A stretch of DNA of 64,000 nucleotides from Nitrosopumilus sp. GTDB taxonomy: Archaea > Thermoproteota > Nitrososphaeria > Nitrososphaerales > Nitrosopumilaceae. The notes under the pieces were generated by a model. That model was not told the origin of the DNA and made no database searches. It saw only the letters and a list, made by a program, of their open reading frames with translations. How positions within the stretch are numbered: the stretch's first letter is position 1; every line of letters begins with the position of its first letter. Of the stretch, positions 36,640-45,290 are shown piece after piece. Location of the stretch: contig JAOTWS010000005.1 in NCBI GenBank assembly GCA_029862745.1, forward strand, positions 62,001 through 126,000. Direction: 5' to 3'. The translations under genes were made by a program, and so were the position numbers.

Positions 36640-39138
36640 ATGACCATTCCTAGAGTGAGCTCTGCATTAAAGGCAGTTGATCTAAAACAAATTCCTGGAC
36701 CTCTGATTATTGGAGAAAGAATTAACACTCAAGGTTCTCGTAAGGCAAAGGAATTGGTTCTTAATGATGATTATGATGGTCTAGTTGATCTGGGGAGAAT
36801 TCAGGTTGAAGATGGAGCTCACTGTCTTGATGTATGTGTTGCAACTACCGAACGTTCTGATGAACGAGAGTTCATGTTGAATCTTGTCAAAAGATTGAGC
36901 TTGGAAATTGATGCTCCTCTTGTAATTGATTCAACTGATCCTGAAATCATTGAAGCAGCAGTTACGCAAATTCCTGGCAGACCTATAATCAACTCAATCA
37001 ATCTTGAGGGTGATGGAAGCAGATTTGAAAAGTTAGCTCCTGTGATGGCAAAGTATGGATTACCTGCCATTGCATTGTGTATTGGACCCAAAGGTATGGC
37101 AAAGACTCCTCAAGAAAAATTGGAAACTGCTGAGTTACTTTTTGAGACAGGAAAAAAATATGGATTGAAAATTGAACAGTTTATTTTTGATGTTCTTACA
37201 TTTACACTTGCAACTGGTGAGGATGAATTTATTGATGCGGGAAAAAACACCTTAGAGGGAATCCGTCTTGTCAAAGAAAAATTCCCTCATGCGTTTACAA
37301 CACTGGGTCTTAGTAACATCAGTTTTGGTTTAACACCATATGCTAGAAAAATTTTAAATTCTGTATTTTTATATCATGCAGTAAAAATCGGACTTGATAC
37401 TGCCATTGTTAATGCAAAAGAGATCATCCCTTATGGTGAAATTGATCCAAAAGAGAAAAAACTTGCCGAAGATCTGATCTTTAACACTCAGCCAAATGCT
37501 CTATCTGATTTAATATCTTATTTTGAAAACACAGGTTCTCAAAATGTAATTGCTTCAAAAAAAATTTCTGTTGATTCCTCTTGGCCTCCTGGTAAACGTG
37601 CTAATTTTAGAATCATCAATAGGTTAAAGGATGGAATTCAAAATGATGTTGTTTCTGCGATTGCAGACAAGATTAAAAAAAATGAATTAATCAATGATAA
37701 TGATGGTATTTTATCTTTGGATCTTCCACAAGTAGTAACACATAATGGTGCAATTAGAACTCTTAATGAAGACTTACTTCCTGCAATGAAGGAAGTTGGT
37801 GATAAGTTTGGCGCAGGGGAATTAATTTTGCCGTTTGTCCTCAAATCTGCTGAATGTATGAAGGCAGCAGTTAGCGAACTTGAGAAATATCTTGTAAAAG
37901 AAGAAGGAACAAGTAAGGGTAAACTTGTATTGGGTACAGTATATGGTGATGTTCACGATATAGGAAAGAATCTTGTAAAAACAATTTTTCAAAATAATGG
38001 TTATTCTGTGTATGATTTAGGAAAACAAGTTCCCCTGCAAAAATTTTTGGAAAAAATTGATGAAGTAAACCCTGATGCCGTTGGTCTTTCTGCATTGCTT
38101 GTTTCTACATCAAAGCAGATGAAATTTTTTGTCGATCATGCAAGAAAAAACAACATGACTATCCCCATTCTTTGTGGTGGTGCCGCAATTAACAGTAATT
38201 ACATTAATCGAATTGCAAAGGAAGACGGAATTTACGAGCCAGGTGTATTTTACTGCAATACAATGTTTGAGGGTCTTAAAACAATGGATATTTTAATTTC
38301 AGATGGAAAATCAAAACTTTTAGCTGATTGGAAAGAAAAGGTGAAACGTTGGAAAGAAAAACCAACTGAAACTATAGATCAAGACACTCTTCCAAAGAGT
38401 GAGATTCAACCTGTCACACCTCCTGTCCCTAAGATAATTGGAGAACCAATACGTCTAAAACTAGATCAAATTAACATGGATGAAGTTTGGACTATGATTG
38501 ACAAGAAATCTCTTTTCAAACTGTCTTGGGGGTTAAGGGGAAAGACTGGTGCAGAATCTGAATCTGCACATGATCAACTACTAACTGAATGGAAAATCCG
38601 AATAATACGAGATAATCTATTTGAGCCTGAAATAGTATATGGCTATTTCAAATGTCACAACAAAGGAAGAAAATTACTTGTTGAGAATCATGATGGAGAT
38701 TATGTGGAATTCGAATTTCCTCGTTCTACTAAACCTGATCATCTGTGCCTTACTGATTATTTTGGTAAAGATGACATTGTGGCATTTCAATCTGTAACTG
38801 TTGGAAACAAAGTATCAGAAATAATAGATCAGTGGAATAAAGAAGACAAGTACACTGATGCTTACTATCTTCATGGATTGGCAGTAGAAGTTGCAGAGGC
38901 CTTGGCAGAATGGGTAAATAGAAAAATAAAATCTGAACTAAATTTGAGTGAGGGCGGTTTGAGGTATAGTTGGGGATTTCCTAGCTGCCCTGATGTTGCA
39001 CAGCATCACTTGGTATGGAAACTTTTACAACCTGAAAAGTCTGGAATGACTCTAACTGAATCTGGTCAGATAATCCCTGAACAGTCAACTGCTGCAATTG
39101 TAATTCATCATCCAAAAACAAAATACTTTGTACTGTAA
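36640..39138 (+). CDS. metH: Methionine synthase, folate/cobalamin/activation subunit (MetH C-part)
   Basis: This 832-residue protein has a pterin-binding barrel (about 15-290; GPLIIGERINTQGSRKAKEL, LVIDSTDPEIIEAA). Next come the cobalamin cap and binding domains (about 340-560, with GTVYGDVHDIGKNL containing the DxHxxG motif that coordinates cobalt, and ILCGGAAINSNYI). The last part is the AdoMet-dependent activation domain (about 620-832; RYSWGFPSCPDVAQHHLVW). It takes methyl from a tetrahydropterin/folate to cobalamin. It needs the preceding gene for the homocysteine half. Reactivation would use SAM and a reductant. Confidence 0.94.
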   Translation: MTIPRVSSALKAVDLKQIPGPLIIGERINTQGSRKAKELVLNDDYDGLVDLGRIQVEDGAHCLDVCVATTERSDEREFMLNLVKRLSLEIDAPLVIDSTDPEIIEAAVTQIPGRPIINSINLEGDGSRFEKLAPVMAKYGLPAIALCIGPKGMAKTPQEKLETAELLFETGKKYGLKIEQFIFDVLTFTLATGEDEFIDAGKNTLEGIRLVKEKFPHAFTTLGLSNISFGLTPYARKILNSVFLYHAVKIGLDTAIVNAKEIIPYGEIDPKEKKLAEDLIFNTQPNALSDLISYFENTGSQNVIASKKISVDSSWPPGKRANFRIINRLKDGIQNDVVSAIADKIKKNELINDNDGILSLDLPQVVTHNGAIRTLNEDLLPAMKEVGDKFGAGELILPFVLKSAECMKAAVSELEKYLVKEEGTSKGKLVLGTVYGDVHDIGKNLVKTIFQNNGYSVYDLGKQVPLQKFLEKIDEVNPDAVGLSALLVSTSKQMKFFVDHARKNNMTIPILCGGAAINSNYINRIAKEDGIYEPGVFYCNTMFEGLKTMDILISDGKSKLLADWKEKVKRWKEKPTETIDQDTLPKSEIQPVTPPVPKIIGEPIRLKLDQINMDEVWTMIDKKSLFKLSWGLRGKTGAESESAHDQLLTEWKIRIIRDNLFEPEIVYGYFKCHNKGRKLLVENHDGDYVEFEFPRSTKPDHLCLTDYFGKDDIVAFQSVTVGNKVSEIIDQWNKEDKYTDAYYLHGLAVEVAEALAEWVNRKIKSELNLSEGGLRYSWGFPSCPDVAQHHLVWKLLQPEKSGMTLTESGQIIPEQSTAAIVIHHPKTKYFVL

Positions 39139-39177
39139 TACATGCTGTATTGTGTATTAATAAGAACAGTCTGTGTA

Positions 39178-39315
39178 TTACTGTGCGTATCTTTTGATAT
39201 TACCTTGGTCTACAATATTTCTAGTTATTTTATCATGACATGAACATTTACAAAACCTGTAAAAATCTCCGTCATGCTCTAAAGTGCATGTTATACATCC
39301 TTTACCTTCTGCCAT
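39178..39315 (-). CDS. Small cysteine-rich protein (45 residues)
   Basis: The frame starts MAEGKGCITCTLEHDGDFYR and has five cysteines (C7, C10, C22, C24, C26) plus H14 and H27, enough for one or two metal sites. It begins at ATG 39315 and ends at 39178. The Cys/His density makes coding likely despite the small size. The family is not recognised. Convergent with metH, it sits in an otherwise empty 380-bp stretch; the remaining 39316-39517 shows nothing. Confidence 0.55.
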   Translation of the reverse strand: MAEGKGCITCTLEHDGDFYRFCKCSCHDKITRNIVDQGNIKRYAQ

Positions 39316-39517
39316 TTTTGTAGGATAATTATATCGAATATTTTTAGTTTTTTATAAAAATTAGTTTAAATTTAGAATTTTGTTATATCCTAAAAGGGAT
39401 AACTCTGATATATTATGACTAGTTTACCTCATTAGATTTTACCCTGACTTTCTAAAATAATAAATTTGGATTAATCTCTTTTTCTTCTATCTTTTGTATA
39501 ATATTTAATCCTATATT

Positions 39518-40255
39518 CTAAACTTTGATTTTTCCTAAAAACTCATCTAGTCCACTAAAGTCACTTGGAGATGTAATTAGAATATCACCTGTAATTGTAT
39601 ATATTTTTTTAACAAATTCATCAAACTCTTGGCTATACAATGCTAAATCTAAGTTCAGAAATTTTGCAGATTTTATATTTTTCTCAGAAGGAAACAAGAT
39701 GATTGGAATTACTGAAAATCCTTTGAGATTATTTGATAGATTCTGAACTTGCTCAATGTTTTGGACAACCTGAGTCATGAATCCCTTTGGTTTTGCTTCT
39801 ATCTTCTTTCTAACCTTTAAAAAATTAGGTTTGTTTGAAATTGAAAGGTACAAGTCAATTTTTGAATCAAACCCTTTATCTCTTAATTTTCCCACAATTG
39901 TGCTTGGAATTAAACCTGAATCTTGTTTTCCTGTTTGTGATGGATCTCCCATTAATACTAGAATTCCTGAAAAACCTATAGTAATGCAATTCTCTACAAA
40001 TTTTAAAACCTCCTCTTCACTCTTATCGCGAACCCTTAGACTTACAGTAATTGATAAATTTGGAATTTTTTTTTTAATTATTTCTCCAATCTTAATTGGA
40101 GACACTCTTTGATGTCCCAATACATTTTCAGTAAGATGAATTGCATCACATTTTTTTGATATAATTTTTATTTTTTCAATAAATTTTAGAATGGATTCAT
40201 CAATATCCACATCCGGTAAAATTTTGGGAGGATTTGCTTCATATCTAATTGTCAT
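39518..40255 (-). CDS. Methylenetetrahydrofolate reductase-like TIM barrel protein
   Basis: A 245-residue protein with MTHFR-family features: TIRYEANPPKILPDVDIDES at the start, DAIHLTENVLGHQRVSPIKI, and GFSGILVLMGDPSQTGKQDS, matching the GDPP loop region of MetF. It is shorter than classical MetF (about 290), and some flavin-site residues are not obvious. The neighbouring split methionine synthase supports a role in supplying methyl-tetrahydropterin/folate for methionine. A different C1-reductase substrate remains possible. Confidence 0.75.
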   Translation of the reverse strand: MTIRYEANPPKILPDVDIDESILKFIEKIKIISKKCDAIHLTENVLGHQRVSPIKIGEIIKKKIPNLSITVSLRVRDKSEEEVLKFVENCITIGFSGILVLMGDPSQTGKQDSGLIPSTIVGKLRDKGFDSKIDLYLSISNKPNFLKVRKKIEAKPKGFMTQVVQNIEQVQNLSNNLKGFSVIPIILFPSEKNIKSAKFLNLDLALYSQEFDEFVKKIYTITGDILITSPSDFSGLDEFLGKIKV

Positions 40256-40328
40256 ATTGTAATTTTTTTATCCTTGGTTAAAACCTTTGAATACTAAAAA
40301 CCATATGGAGTAGTAGGAAAGAAACTAA

Positions 40329-40877
40329 ATGCACTTAGATGAATTAAAATCAATACTTTCAACTTCAATTAACCCTGATATTCAATTTGATAAAAAATAT
40401 CGTTTAGCTTCAATACTCGTAATAATTTACGGTGATGATCCAATAATTGTAATGACTGAAAAACCGCAAGACATGAAATTTCATGCTGGTGAGATATCAT
40501 TTCCTGGTGGAAAATTAGATGAAAATGATTCGGATCTTTTAGAAACTGCATTACGAGAAACAAATGAAGAAATTGGATTGGTTGTTACCAGAGATCAAGT
40601 TATAGGTCAACTAGAACCAGTTGTTACTTTGAATTCTGGTTTTCTGATTTTACCTTTTGTATCGATAGTGGACAAGATCCCAACTCTTTCAGCTAACTGC
40701 GAGGTTGAAAAAATTTTTCATATTCCTTTGGAATCCTTTTTAAAAACTGGAGCAAGGGATCCTGATCCTACTCACAATATTATTCAAGAAATGTATACAT
40801 TTGAGTATCAAAACCAAATTGTTTGGGGAGCTTCTGCGAGAATCCTCAAACAGATTCAAAGTTGCCTGAAATCCTGA
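40329..40877 (+). CDS. Nudix hydrolase, CoA-pyrophosphatase type
   Basis: The 182-residue protein carries a Nudix box, FPGGKLDENDSDLLETAL followed by RETNEEIGL (about 58-86), with the two-residue insertion usual in CoA diphosphatases. The upstream MKFHAGEISFPGG matches the NUDT7/8-type HxGEISFPGG motif. It should cleave CoA or its derivatives to phosphopantetheine and 3',5'-ADP, a housekeeping clean-up role. It has its own start 73 bp from the divergent MTHFR-like gene. Confidence 0.88.
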   Translation: MHLDELKSILSTSINPDIQFDKKYRLASILVIIYGDDPIIVMTEKPQDMKFHAGEISFPGGKLDENDSDLLETALRETNEEIGLVVTRDQVIGQLEPVVTLNSGFLILPFVSIVDKIPTLSANCEVEKIFHIPLESFLKTGARDPDPTHNIIQEMYTFEYQNQIVWGASARILKQIQSCLKS

Positions 40878-40914
40878 GATTCATTTAAAAAGAGCTTTTC
40901 GTGCCTGAAAGTCT

Positions 40915-41073
40915 ATGGCTGCTCGTAAGTCCTCACCTAGAAAGATTCGTCTATTGAAAAAGACTAGACAAACTTCCGCAGTACCAGCTTGGATTATTCT
41001 CAAAACAAAGAGAAATGTTAGAACAAATCCAAAACGTAGGGCTTGGAGATCAACTGATGTGGAGGTAGGATAA
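40915..41073 (+). CDS. rpl39e: Ribosomal protein L39e
   Basis: A 52-residue, strongly basic protein: MAARKSSPRKIRLLKKTRQT, then VPAWIILKTKRNVRTNPKRR and AWRSTDVEVG. This is the full-length archaeal/eukaryal L39e pattern that lines the ribosomal exit tunnel. A CATTTAAAAAG element at about 40881-40891 serves as the promoter. The stop TAA is directly followed by the ATG of L31e with no spacer. Confidence 0.95.
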   Translation: MAARKSSPRKIRLLKKTRQTSAVPAWIILKTKRNVRTNPKRRAWRSTDVEVG

Positions 41074-41499
41074 ATGTCTCAAGAATTAGAAAGAGTCTAT
41101 ACAATTAATCTTGGAAAGGTTTTACTTTCGCAATCCCAACACAGAGCAGTTAGAGCAATCAATATGATTAAAGAATTTGCTCGTCATCACATGAAAGTTG
41201 AAACTGTTAAAATCGAAGAAGAATTGGCTCATCTTATATGGTCTAAAGGTGTTCGAAGTCCTCCAAGGAAAGTCAGAGTAAGAATGAGTAAAACTGATGA
41301 TGGTTTCATCCTTGTTTCTATATATGACGAAACAATAGAATCTAAAGAAGTCACTGAGAAGAAATCTAAGGTAGAAGACCCAGTTAAAGAAGCACCAAAG
41401 AAAGAAGACCCAGTTAAAGAAGCACCAAAGAAAGAAGACCCAGTTAAAGAAGCACCAAAGAAAGAAGACCCAGTTAAAGAAGCACCAAAGAAAGAATAA
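41074..41499 (+). CDS. rpl31e: Ribosomal protein L31e with repetitive C-terminal tail
   Basis: Residues 1 to about 90 are L31e (ERVYTINLGKVLLSQSQHRA, RAINMIKEFARHHMKVETVK, SPPRKVRVRMSKTDDGF). Residues about 91-141 are an added charged tail, mostly four copies of EDPVKEAPKK. L31e is a large-subunit protein near the exit tunnel and binds chaperones there in other organisms. The tail is absent from ordinary L31e proteins, which are 80-95 residues. It directly follows L39e in the operon. Confidence 0.93.
   Translation: MSQELERVYTINLGKVLLSQSQHRAVRAINMIKEFARHHMKVETVKIEEELAHLIWSKGVRSPPRKVRVRMSKTDDGFILVSIYDETIESKEVTEKKSKVEDPVKEAPKKEDPVKEAPKKEDPVKEAPKKEDPVKEAPKKE
41374..41493 (+). repeat. Four perfect 30-bp tandem repeats in the L31e gene
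   Basis: Four consecutive identical 30-bp units encode EDPVKEAPKK each. The units are identical at DNA level, including third positions, so the array is young or being homogenised. It stays in frame with the ribosomal protein. Confidence 0.95.
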
Positions 41500-41531
41500 C
41501 TATTTCAAAATTATAATTTTAAAAAATTATC

Positions 41532-42482
41532 TTATTCTAGTTGATATAATTCTAATTTGCAGTCTATACTACAATCTGGTGTAGACCAATCAAGTGTATT
41601 TTCCTGTGGGATTATTCCAAGTGGATCATAACCATCAAATTTTGTCATCCCTTGAATTGATGATAACATTACAACTTTGGATTCATCCGCAGTTGATGAC
41701 ATATCTATCTGTGAATTACTTTCATCCAGTATTCCTGCTGTGATCTTGGTGATTGAGTTTAAGATTCCTACTGGAATATTATTTCCTCCAACAACATACA
41801 ACATCGAACGTTTAACTGAATTTGGAGGTGCATTTCCATATAACATTTTTAGTGAATCCCTTAATGAATCCTCTATGTTTTGTCCCTCTTTGCTTGTTGT
41901 GATGATGCTTGTATCTTTTACTATATCTGATGAACTTAATGATTCCACTACATGCAAAATTGCAGAGTTTGCAATCTCATAGCATGCTTTTGGACTCAGT
42001 TCTGGGTTGCTCTCTAATAATGAATCATTATCAAGCACAACGGTGCATTGAGAGTTTTCTCTGATCCTCTTTAATGATACTCCTGAATTAAAAATTCTGT
42101 CTTTTTCATATTTGAAAGGCATGATTGCAAATGAAACTAATCCAATACCTGCATCTTTACATATCTCTGATACTACGGGTGCCATAGCAGAACCCGCTTT
42201 TCCAGCCAAGTTACTCATTAAGATAATTGTTGAATATCCTGAAATCTTTGATTTTATTTCATCTATGAGGCTGTAAGTTGAACCTCTGATTAATTGTACA
42301 GATGGATTGATTACTGAACCAGTTGAAACGTGGATAGATATATTCTCAGTTGAGTGATCTTTTACATCATTACTAATTACTAGACAATCTAAATTCAGGG
42401 CATTTTTTGCTTTAATTGCTAACTTTGAGCCTACTCCACCTAAACCTATGACCAAAACTGGTTCTTTGACTTGAAAACTCAT
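41532..42482 (-). CDS. Divergent FtsZ/tubulin-superfamily protein
   Basis: The 316-residue product follows the FtsZ fold: an N-terminal nucleotide loop VLVIGLGGVGSKLAIKAKNA, and APVVSEICKDAGIGLVSFAI with PFKYEKDRI after it, as in FtsZ. But the tubulin signature GGGTGSG is replaced by NLAGKAGSA (about 91-99), and other GTP-contact residues differ. Thaumarchaea divide mainly with Cdv proteins and encode a degenerate FtsZ homologue whose role is not established. This gene fits that description. Whether it binds GTP or polymerises is uncertain. Confidence 0.8.
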   Translation of the reverse strand: MSFQVKEPVLVIGLGGVGSKLAIKAKNALNLDCLVISNDVKDHSTENISIHVSTGSVINPSVQLIRGSTYSLIDEIKSKISGYSTIILMSNLAGKAGSAMAPVVSEICKDAGIGLVSFAIMPFKYEKDRIFNSGVSLKRIRENSQCTVVLDNDSLLESNPELSPKACYEIANSAILHVVESLSSSDIVKDTSIITTSKEGQNIEDSLRDSLKMLYGNAPPNSVKRSMLYVVGGNNIPVGILNSITKITAGILDESNSQIDMSSTADESKVVMLSSIQGMTKFDGYDPLGIIPQENTLDWSTPDCSIDCKLELYQLE

Positions 42483-42555
42483 TTCTACTCTTCTCTTCTA
42501 ATTTGGATAAAAAACCTTCTTACGTTTTTTTAATCAAATTACAGATCGAAAAAAT

Positions 42556-43824
42556 TTAACTTACGATCTTCCCAATTAACCTCTTTACGGTGGCATCAGT
42601 GATTTCAACCATGTGTGACTCACCAATGCATACTTTGTCTCTAACAGATACAGGCTTGTAGGCAAAGTTTCTACCTTTAATACCTTCATCTGTCATTTCA
42701 TCAAATATCACTTTACCTTTCCAACCGATCCATTTTTTGTTGCTCTCAGTTGACATTTTGCTGATCTGCTCAAAAATTATCTTACTTCTTCGTTTGATCT
42801 CTGCGGCATCCAATTGTTTCCATTCTGCAGCATCTGTGCCTGGTCTTGCACTATATTTTGATAGATTTACTACGTCAGGCTTTGTTTCATCAAGCAAAGC
42901 AATCGTTTTTTGAAACTCTTCTTCAGTTTCTGAAGGGAATCCGACTATGATATCTGTTGAAATTGTGAATTGTCCAAATCTTTCTTTTACTTTTTTTACA
43001 ATTTCTCTAAACGCTTCTGCTGTGTGACCTCGTTTCATATCTTGAAGAACTTTGTCACTTCCACATTGTACTGGAACATGTATGAATTTGAAGACTTTGG
43101 CATTATCAAAAGATTTGATTAACCTTTCCTTGATTCTTGGCAAGTACATTGGATTCATCATGCCAACTCTGACCATAAAATTTTCTGGAATATCTACAAC
43201 TGCATTTATCAGTGACGGCAAGTCAGTTCCAATATCGAATCCATAACACCCATTATCTGTAGATGTTAACCACACCTCTTTACATCCTTCTCTGATTTCT
43301 GTTTCAACTTGTCTTACGATGTCTCCTAGTCTATAACTTGAAAGATCTCCTTTGGATAATTTAGTCTGACAAAATGTACATTCACTCATACAACCACTTG
43401 CAATCTCTACAATTCCTACTGCTGGATTTAACCTAACTTTAGGAAGTCCAACCTTTGATAAATCCGAATCTTCTAATGCTATTTGCTTTTTCCCATTTAT
43501 TGTTGAATTAATCACCTGAAGTGTTTTTCCTAGTGAGTTAGGCCCTAAGAGACTGGCTTTTTCTGAAAATCTCTCAACTATATCTTTCTCTGCTTTGGGG
43601 AGACACCCAGCAACAATTAGTGGCTTTGACTTTAATGATTTTATTTTGTACATCATCTTGTTTGCAGTTGAATCTTTGACAGAACACGTAACTATAATAT
43701 TCAGATCTGACTCGGATGAATTGCCAACTAAAGTGTGCCCTCCGTTTAGAATCAATCCTGAAATCATCTCTGAATCTGCAAAGCTTGCAGAACATCCATA
43801 GGCTTCTACGAAAATCTTTGCCAT
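42556..43824 (-). CDS. tRNA t6A37 methylthiotransferase (eukaryal/archaeal MtaB type)
   Basis: The protein (422 residues) has the MiaB-family layout. The N-terminal UPF0004 cluster cysteines are C11, C47 and C74. The radical-SAM CxxxCxxC is GCMSECTFCQTK (C145, C149, C152), followed by VWLTSTDNGCYG and a C-terminal TRAM-like segment. Archaeal members of this group resemble CDKAL1 and add methylthio to t6A at tRNA position 37. It needs two Fe4S4 clusters. It is 4 bp from the fumarase-family gene and likely co-transcribed with it. Confidence 0.92.
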   Translation of the reverse strand: MAKIFVEAYGCSASFADSEMISGLILNGGHTLVGNSSESDLNIIVTCSVKDSTANKMMYKIKSLKSKPLIVAGCLPKAEKDIVERFSEKASLLGPNSLGKTLQVINSTINGKKQIALEDSDLSKVGLPKVRLNPAVGIVEIASGCMSECTFCQTKLSKGDLSSYRLGDIVRQVETEIREGCKEVWLTSTDNGCYGFDIGTDLPSLINAVVDIPENFMVRVGMMNPMYLPRIKERLIKSFDNAKVFKFIHVPVQCGSDKVLQDMKRGHTAEAFREIVKKVKERFGQFTISTDIIVGFPSETEEEFQKTIALLDETKPDVVNLSKYSARPGTDAAEWKQLDAAEIKRRSKIIFEQISKMSTESNKKWIGWKGKVIFDEMTDEGIKGRNFAYKPVSVRDKVCIGESHMVEITDATVKRLIGKIVS

Positions 43825-43827
43825 AAT

Positions 43828-45189
43828 TTACCCGAATAGAGAATCAATCTCTTTGTTACTCATTAGTTTCTTTGAAACAACAAGTTCTCTGATAGTCTTT
43901 CCGGTTTTTAATGATTCTTTGAAAAGCTCTGCTGACTTTAGATATCCTATTTTTGGAGTTAACAATGTTACAATTACTGGACTGTTCTCAATATCTGCAC
44001 GTAATTTTTCTTTGTTTGCAGTTAACCCGTCAATTAGATTTGCAGAAAATATCGGTAAGAAATTCTTGAGCATATCAGTTGATTCTAACATGCACTTTAG
44101 CATTCCAGGCAACATGACGTTTAACTCAAACTGTCCTCCTTGCACTGCATATGAAACCGCTGTATCGTTTCCAACAATGTTAAAACATACCATGTTCATA
44201 CATTCTGCCAAAGATGGATTGACTTTTCCCGGCATAATTGATGAACCTGCATGCACTGCTGGGATTCCTAACTCTGCCAATCCTGCGATTGGACCTGATG
44301 CCATTAATCGGATATCGTTTGCAATCTTTCCTATTTCTAATGCCAAGTTTCGTAGATTCCCTGACAAATTTGCTACTGCAAATTTACTCTGCAAACCGTG
44401 TTGCATATCTCTTTCAGGTCTAAGTGGAATCTTTAAAATTTTTCCAAGTTCTGCAATGGCAATCTTTCTATAACCTTTTGGCGTATTTGCACCAGTCCCT
44501 ACTGCGGTTCCACCAAGTGCAACATTTTGTAATTCTTTTTGTGATGCAATGATTGCTTCTCTTGCTTTGGTGATTGATGTTGCATAAGCTGCAAACTCAC
44601 TTCCTAATGTTACTGGTAATGCATCCATGAGATGGGTTCTACCTATTTTCTTATATGATGAAAATTCTTTTGCTTTTTTAGATAATGATTTTATCAAAAT
44701 ATCTATCGCTGGAATTGTATCTTTTAGATTCATTAAAATTGCAACATGCATGGCAGTTGGATATGTATCGTTACTTGATTGAGACATGTTGACATGATCA
44801 TTTGGATGCAGGAATTCATTTTGTCCTTTCTTTTTGTGTAAAATTTCTAGAGCTATATTTGCAATCACCTCATTAGAATTCATGTTGAACGCCGTACCTG
44901 CACCAGAGTTTATCATATCTACCACAAATTGATCAATATATTTTCCAGACAAAATCTTGTCACATGCAGCAACTATGGCTTTACCACGTTTAACATCAAT
45001 AGCTTTTGTCTTCATATTTGCAACTGCTGCTGAGCGTTTGATCATTACAAATGATTTTATCAGATTCTCGTGACTTTTGTTTCCTGTCACATGATATTGT
45101 TTGATTGCTCTACCTGTAAATGCACCATAATATGCGTCAGCAGGAATTTTGACTTTTCCTAATGAATCCTCATCTAATCTAAATTTCAT
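43828..45189 (-). CDS. Fumarase class II / aspartate ammonia-lyase family enzyme
   Basis: The 453-residue enzyme of the fumarase/aspartase superfamily has SGAGTAFNMNSNEVIANIAL, HPNDHVNMSQSSNDTYPTA, KIGRTHLMDALPVTLG and the signature GSSIMPGKVNP. Class II fumarases and aspartases are hard to separate by eye. In these autotrophs fumarate hydratase is needed in the oxaloacetate/succinate branch, so FumC is favoured. The ATG at 45189 is chosen because MKFRLDEDSLGKVKIPADAY is the normal family start; upstream in-frame sequence would add 11 residues. It is divergent from nirK. Confidence 0.88.
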   Translation of the reverse strand: MKFRLDEDSLGKVKIPADAYYGAFTGRAIKQYHVTGNKSHENLIKSFVMIKRSAAVANMKTKAIDVKRGKAIVAACDKILSGKYIDQFVVDMINSGAGTAFNMNSNEVIANIALEILHKKKGQNEFLHPNDHVNMSQSSNDTYPTAMHVAILMNLKDTIPAIDILIKSLSKKAKEFSSYKKIGRTHLMDALPVTLGSEFAAYATSITKAREAIIASQKELQNVALGGTAVGTGANTPKGYRKIAIAELGKILKIPLRPERDMQHGLQSKFAVANLSGNLRNLALEIGKIANDIRLMASGPIAGLAELGIPAVHAGSSIMPGKVNPSLAECMNMVCFNIVGNDTAVSYAVQGGQFELNVMLPGMLKCMLESTDMLKNFLPIFSANLIDGLTANKEKLRADIENSPVIVTLLTPKIGYLKSAELFKESLKTGKTIRELVVSKKLMSNKEIDSLFG

Positions 45190-45261
45190 GATGATTTTGA
45201 TAATTTCTTCACCTTTATTCATTCCTTTCCAGATAATCTCATAGATTGATAATGGGAATTA

Positions 45262-45268
45262 TTATATA
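45262..45268 (+). promoter_or_regulatory. TATA box for the NirK-type oxidase gene
   Basis: TTATATA is centred 26 bp upstream of the ATG at 45291, with no Shine-Dalgarno sequence between, as expected for a strongly expressed leaderless mRNA. Confidence 0.55.
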
Positions 45269-45290
45269 GGATTCACTAGTCACCGTGCTT

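Noticed and set aside
41374-41493. CRISPR-like direct repeats
   Set aside because: The units are adjacent with no spacers and lie in frame within the L31e gene.
43853-44473. Open frame of 206 codons on the plus strand
   Set aside because: It is fully antisense to the fumarase-family gene, with no promoter and no sensible protein pattern.
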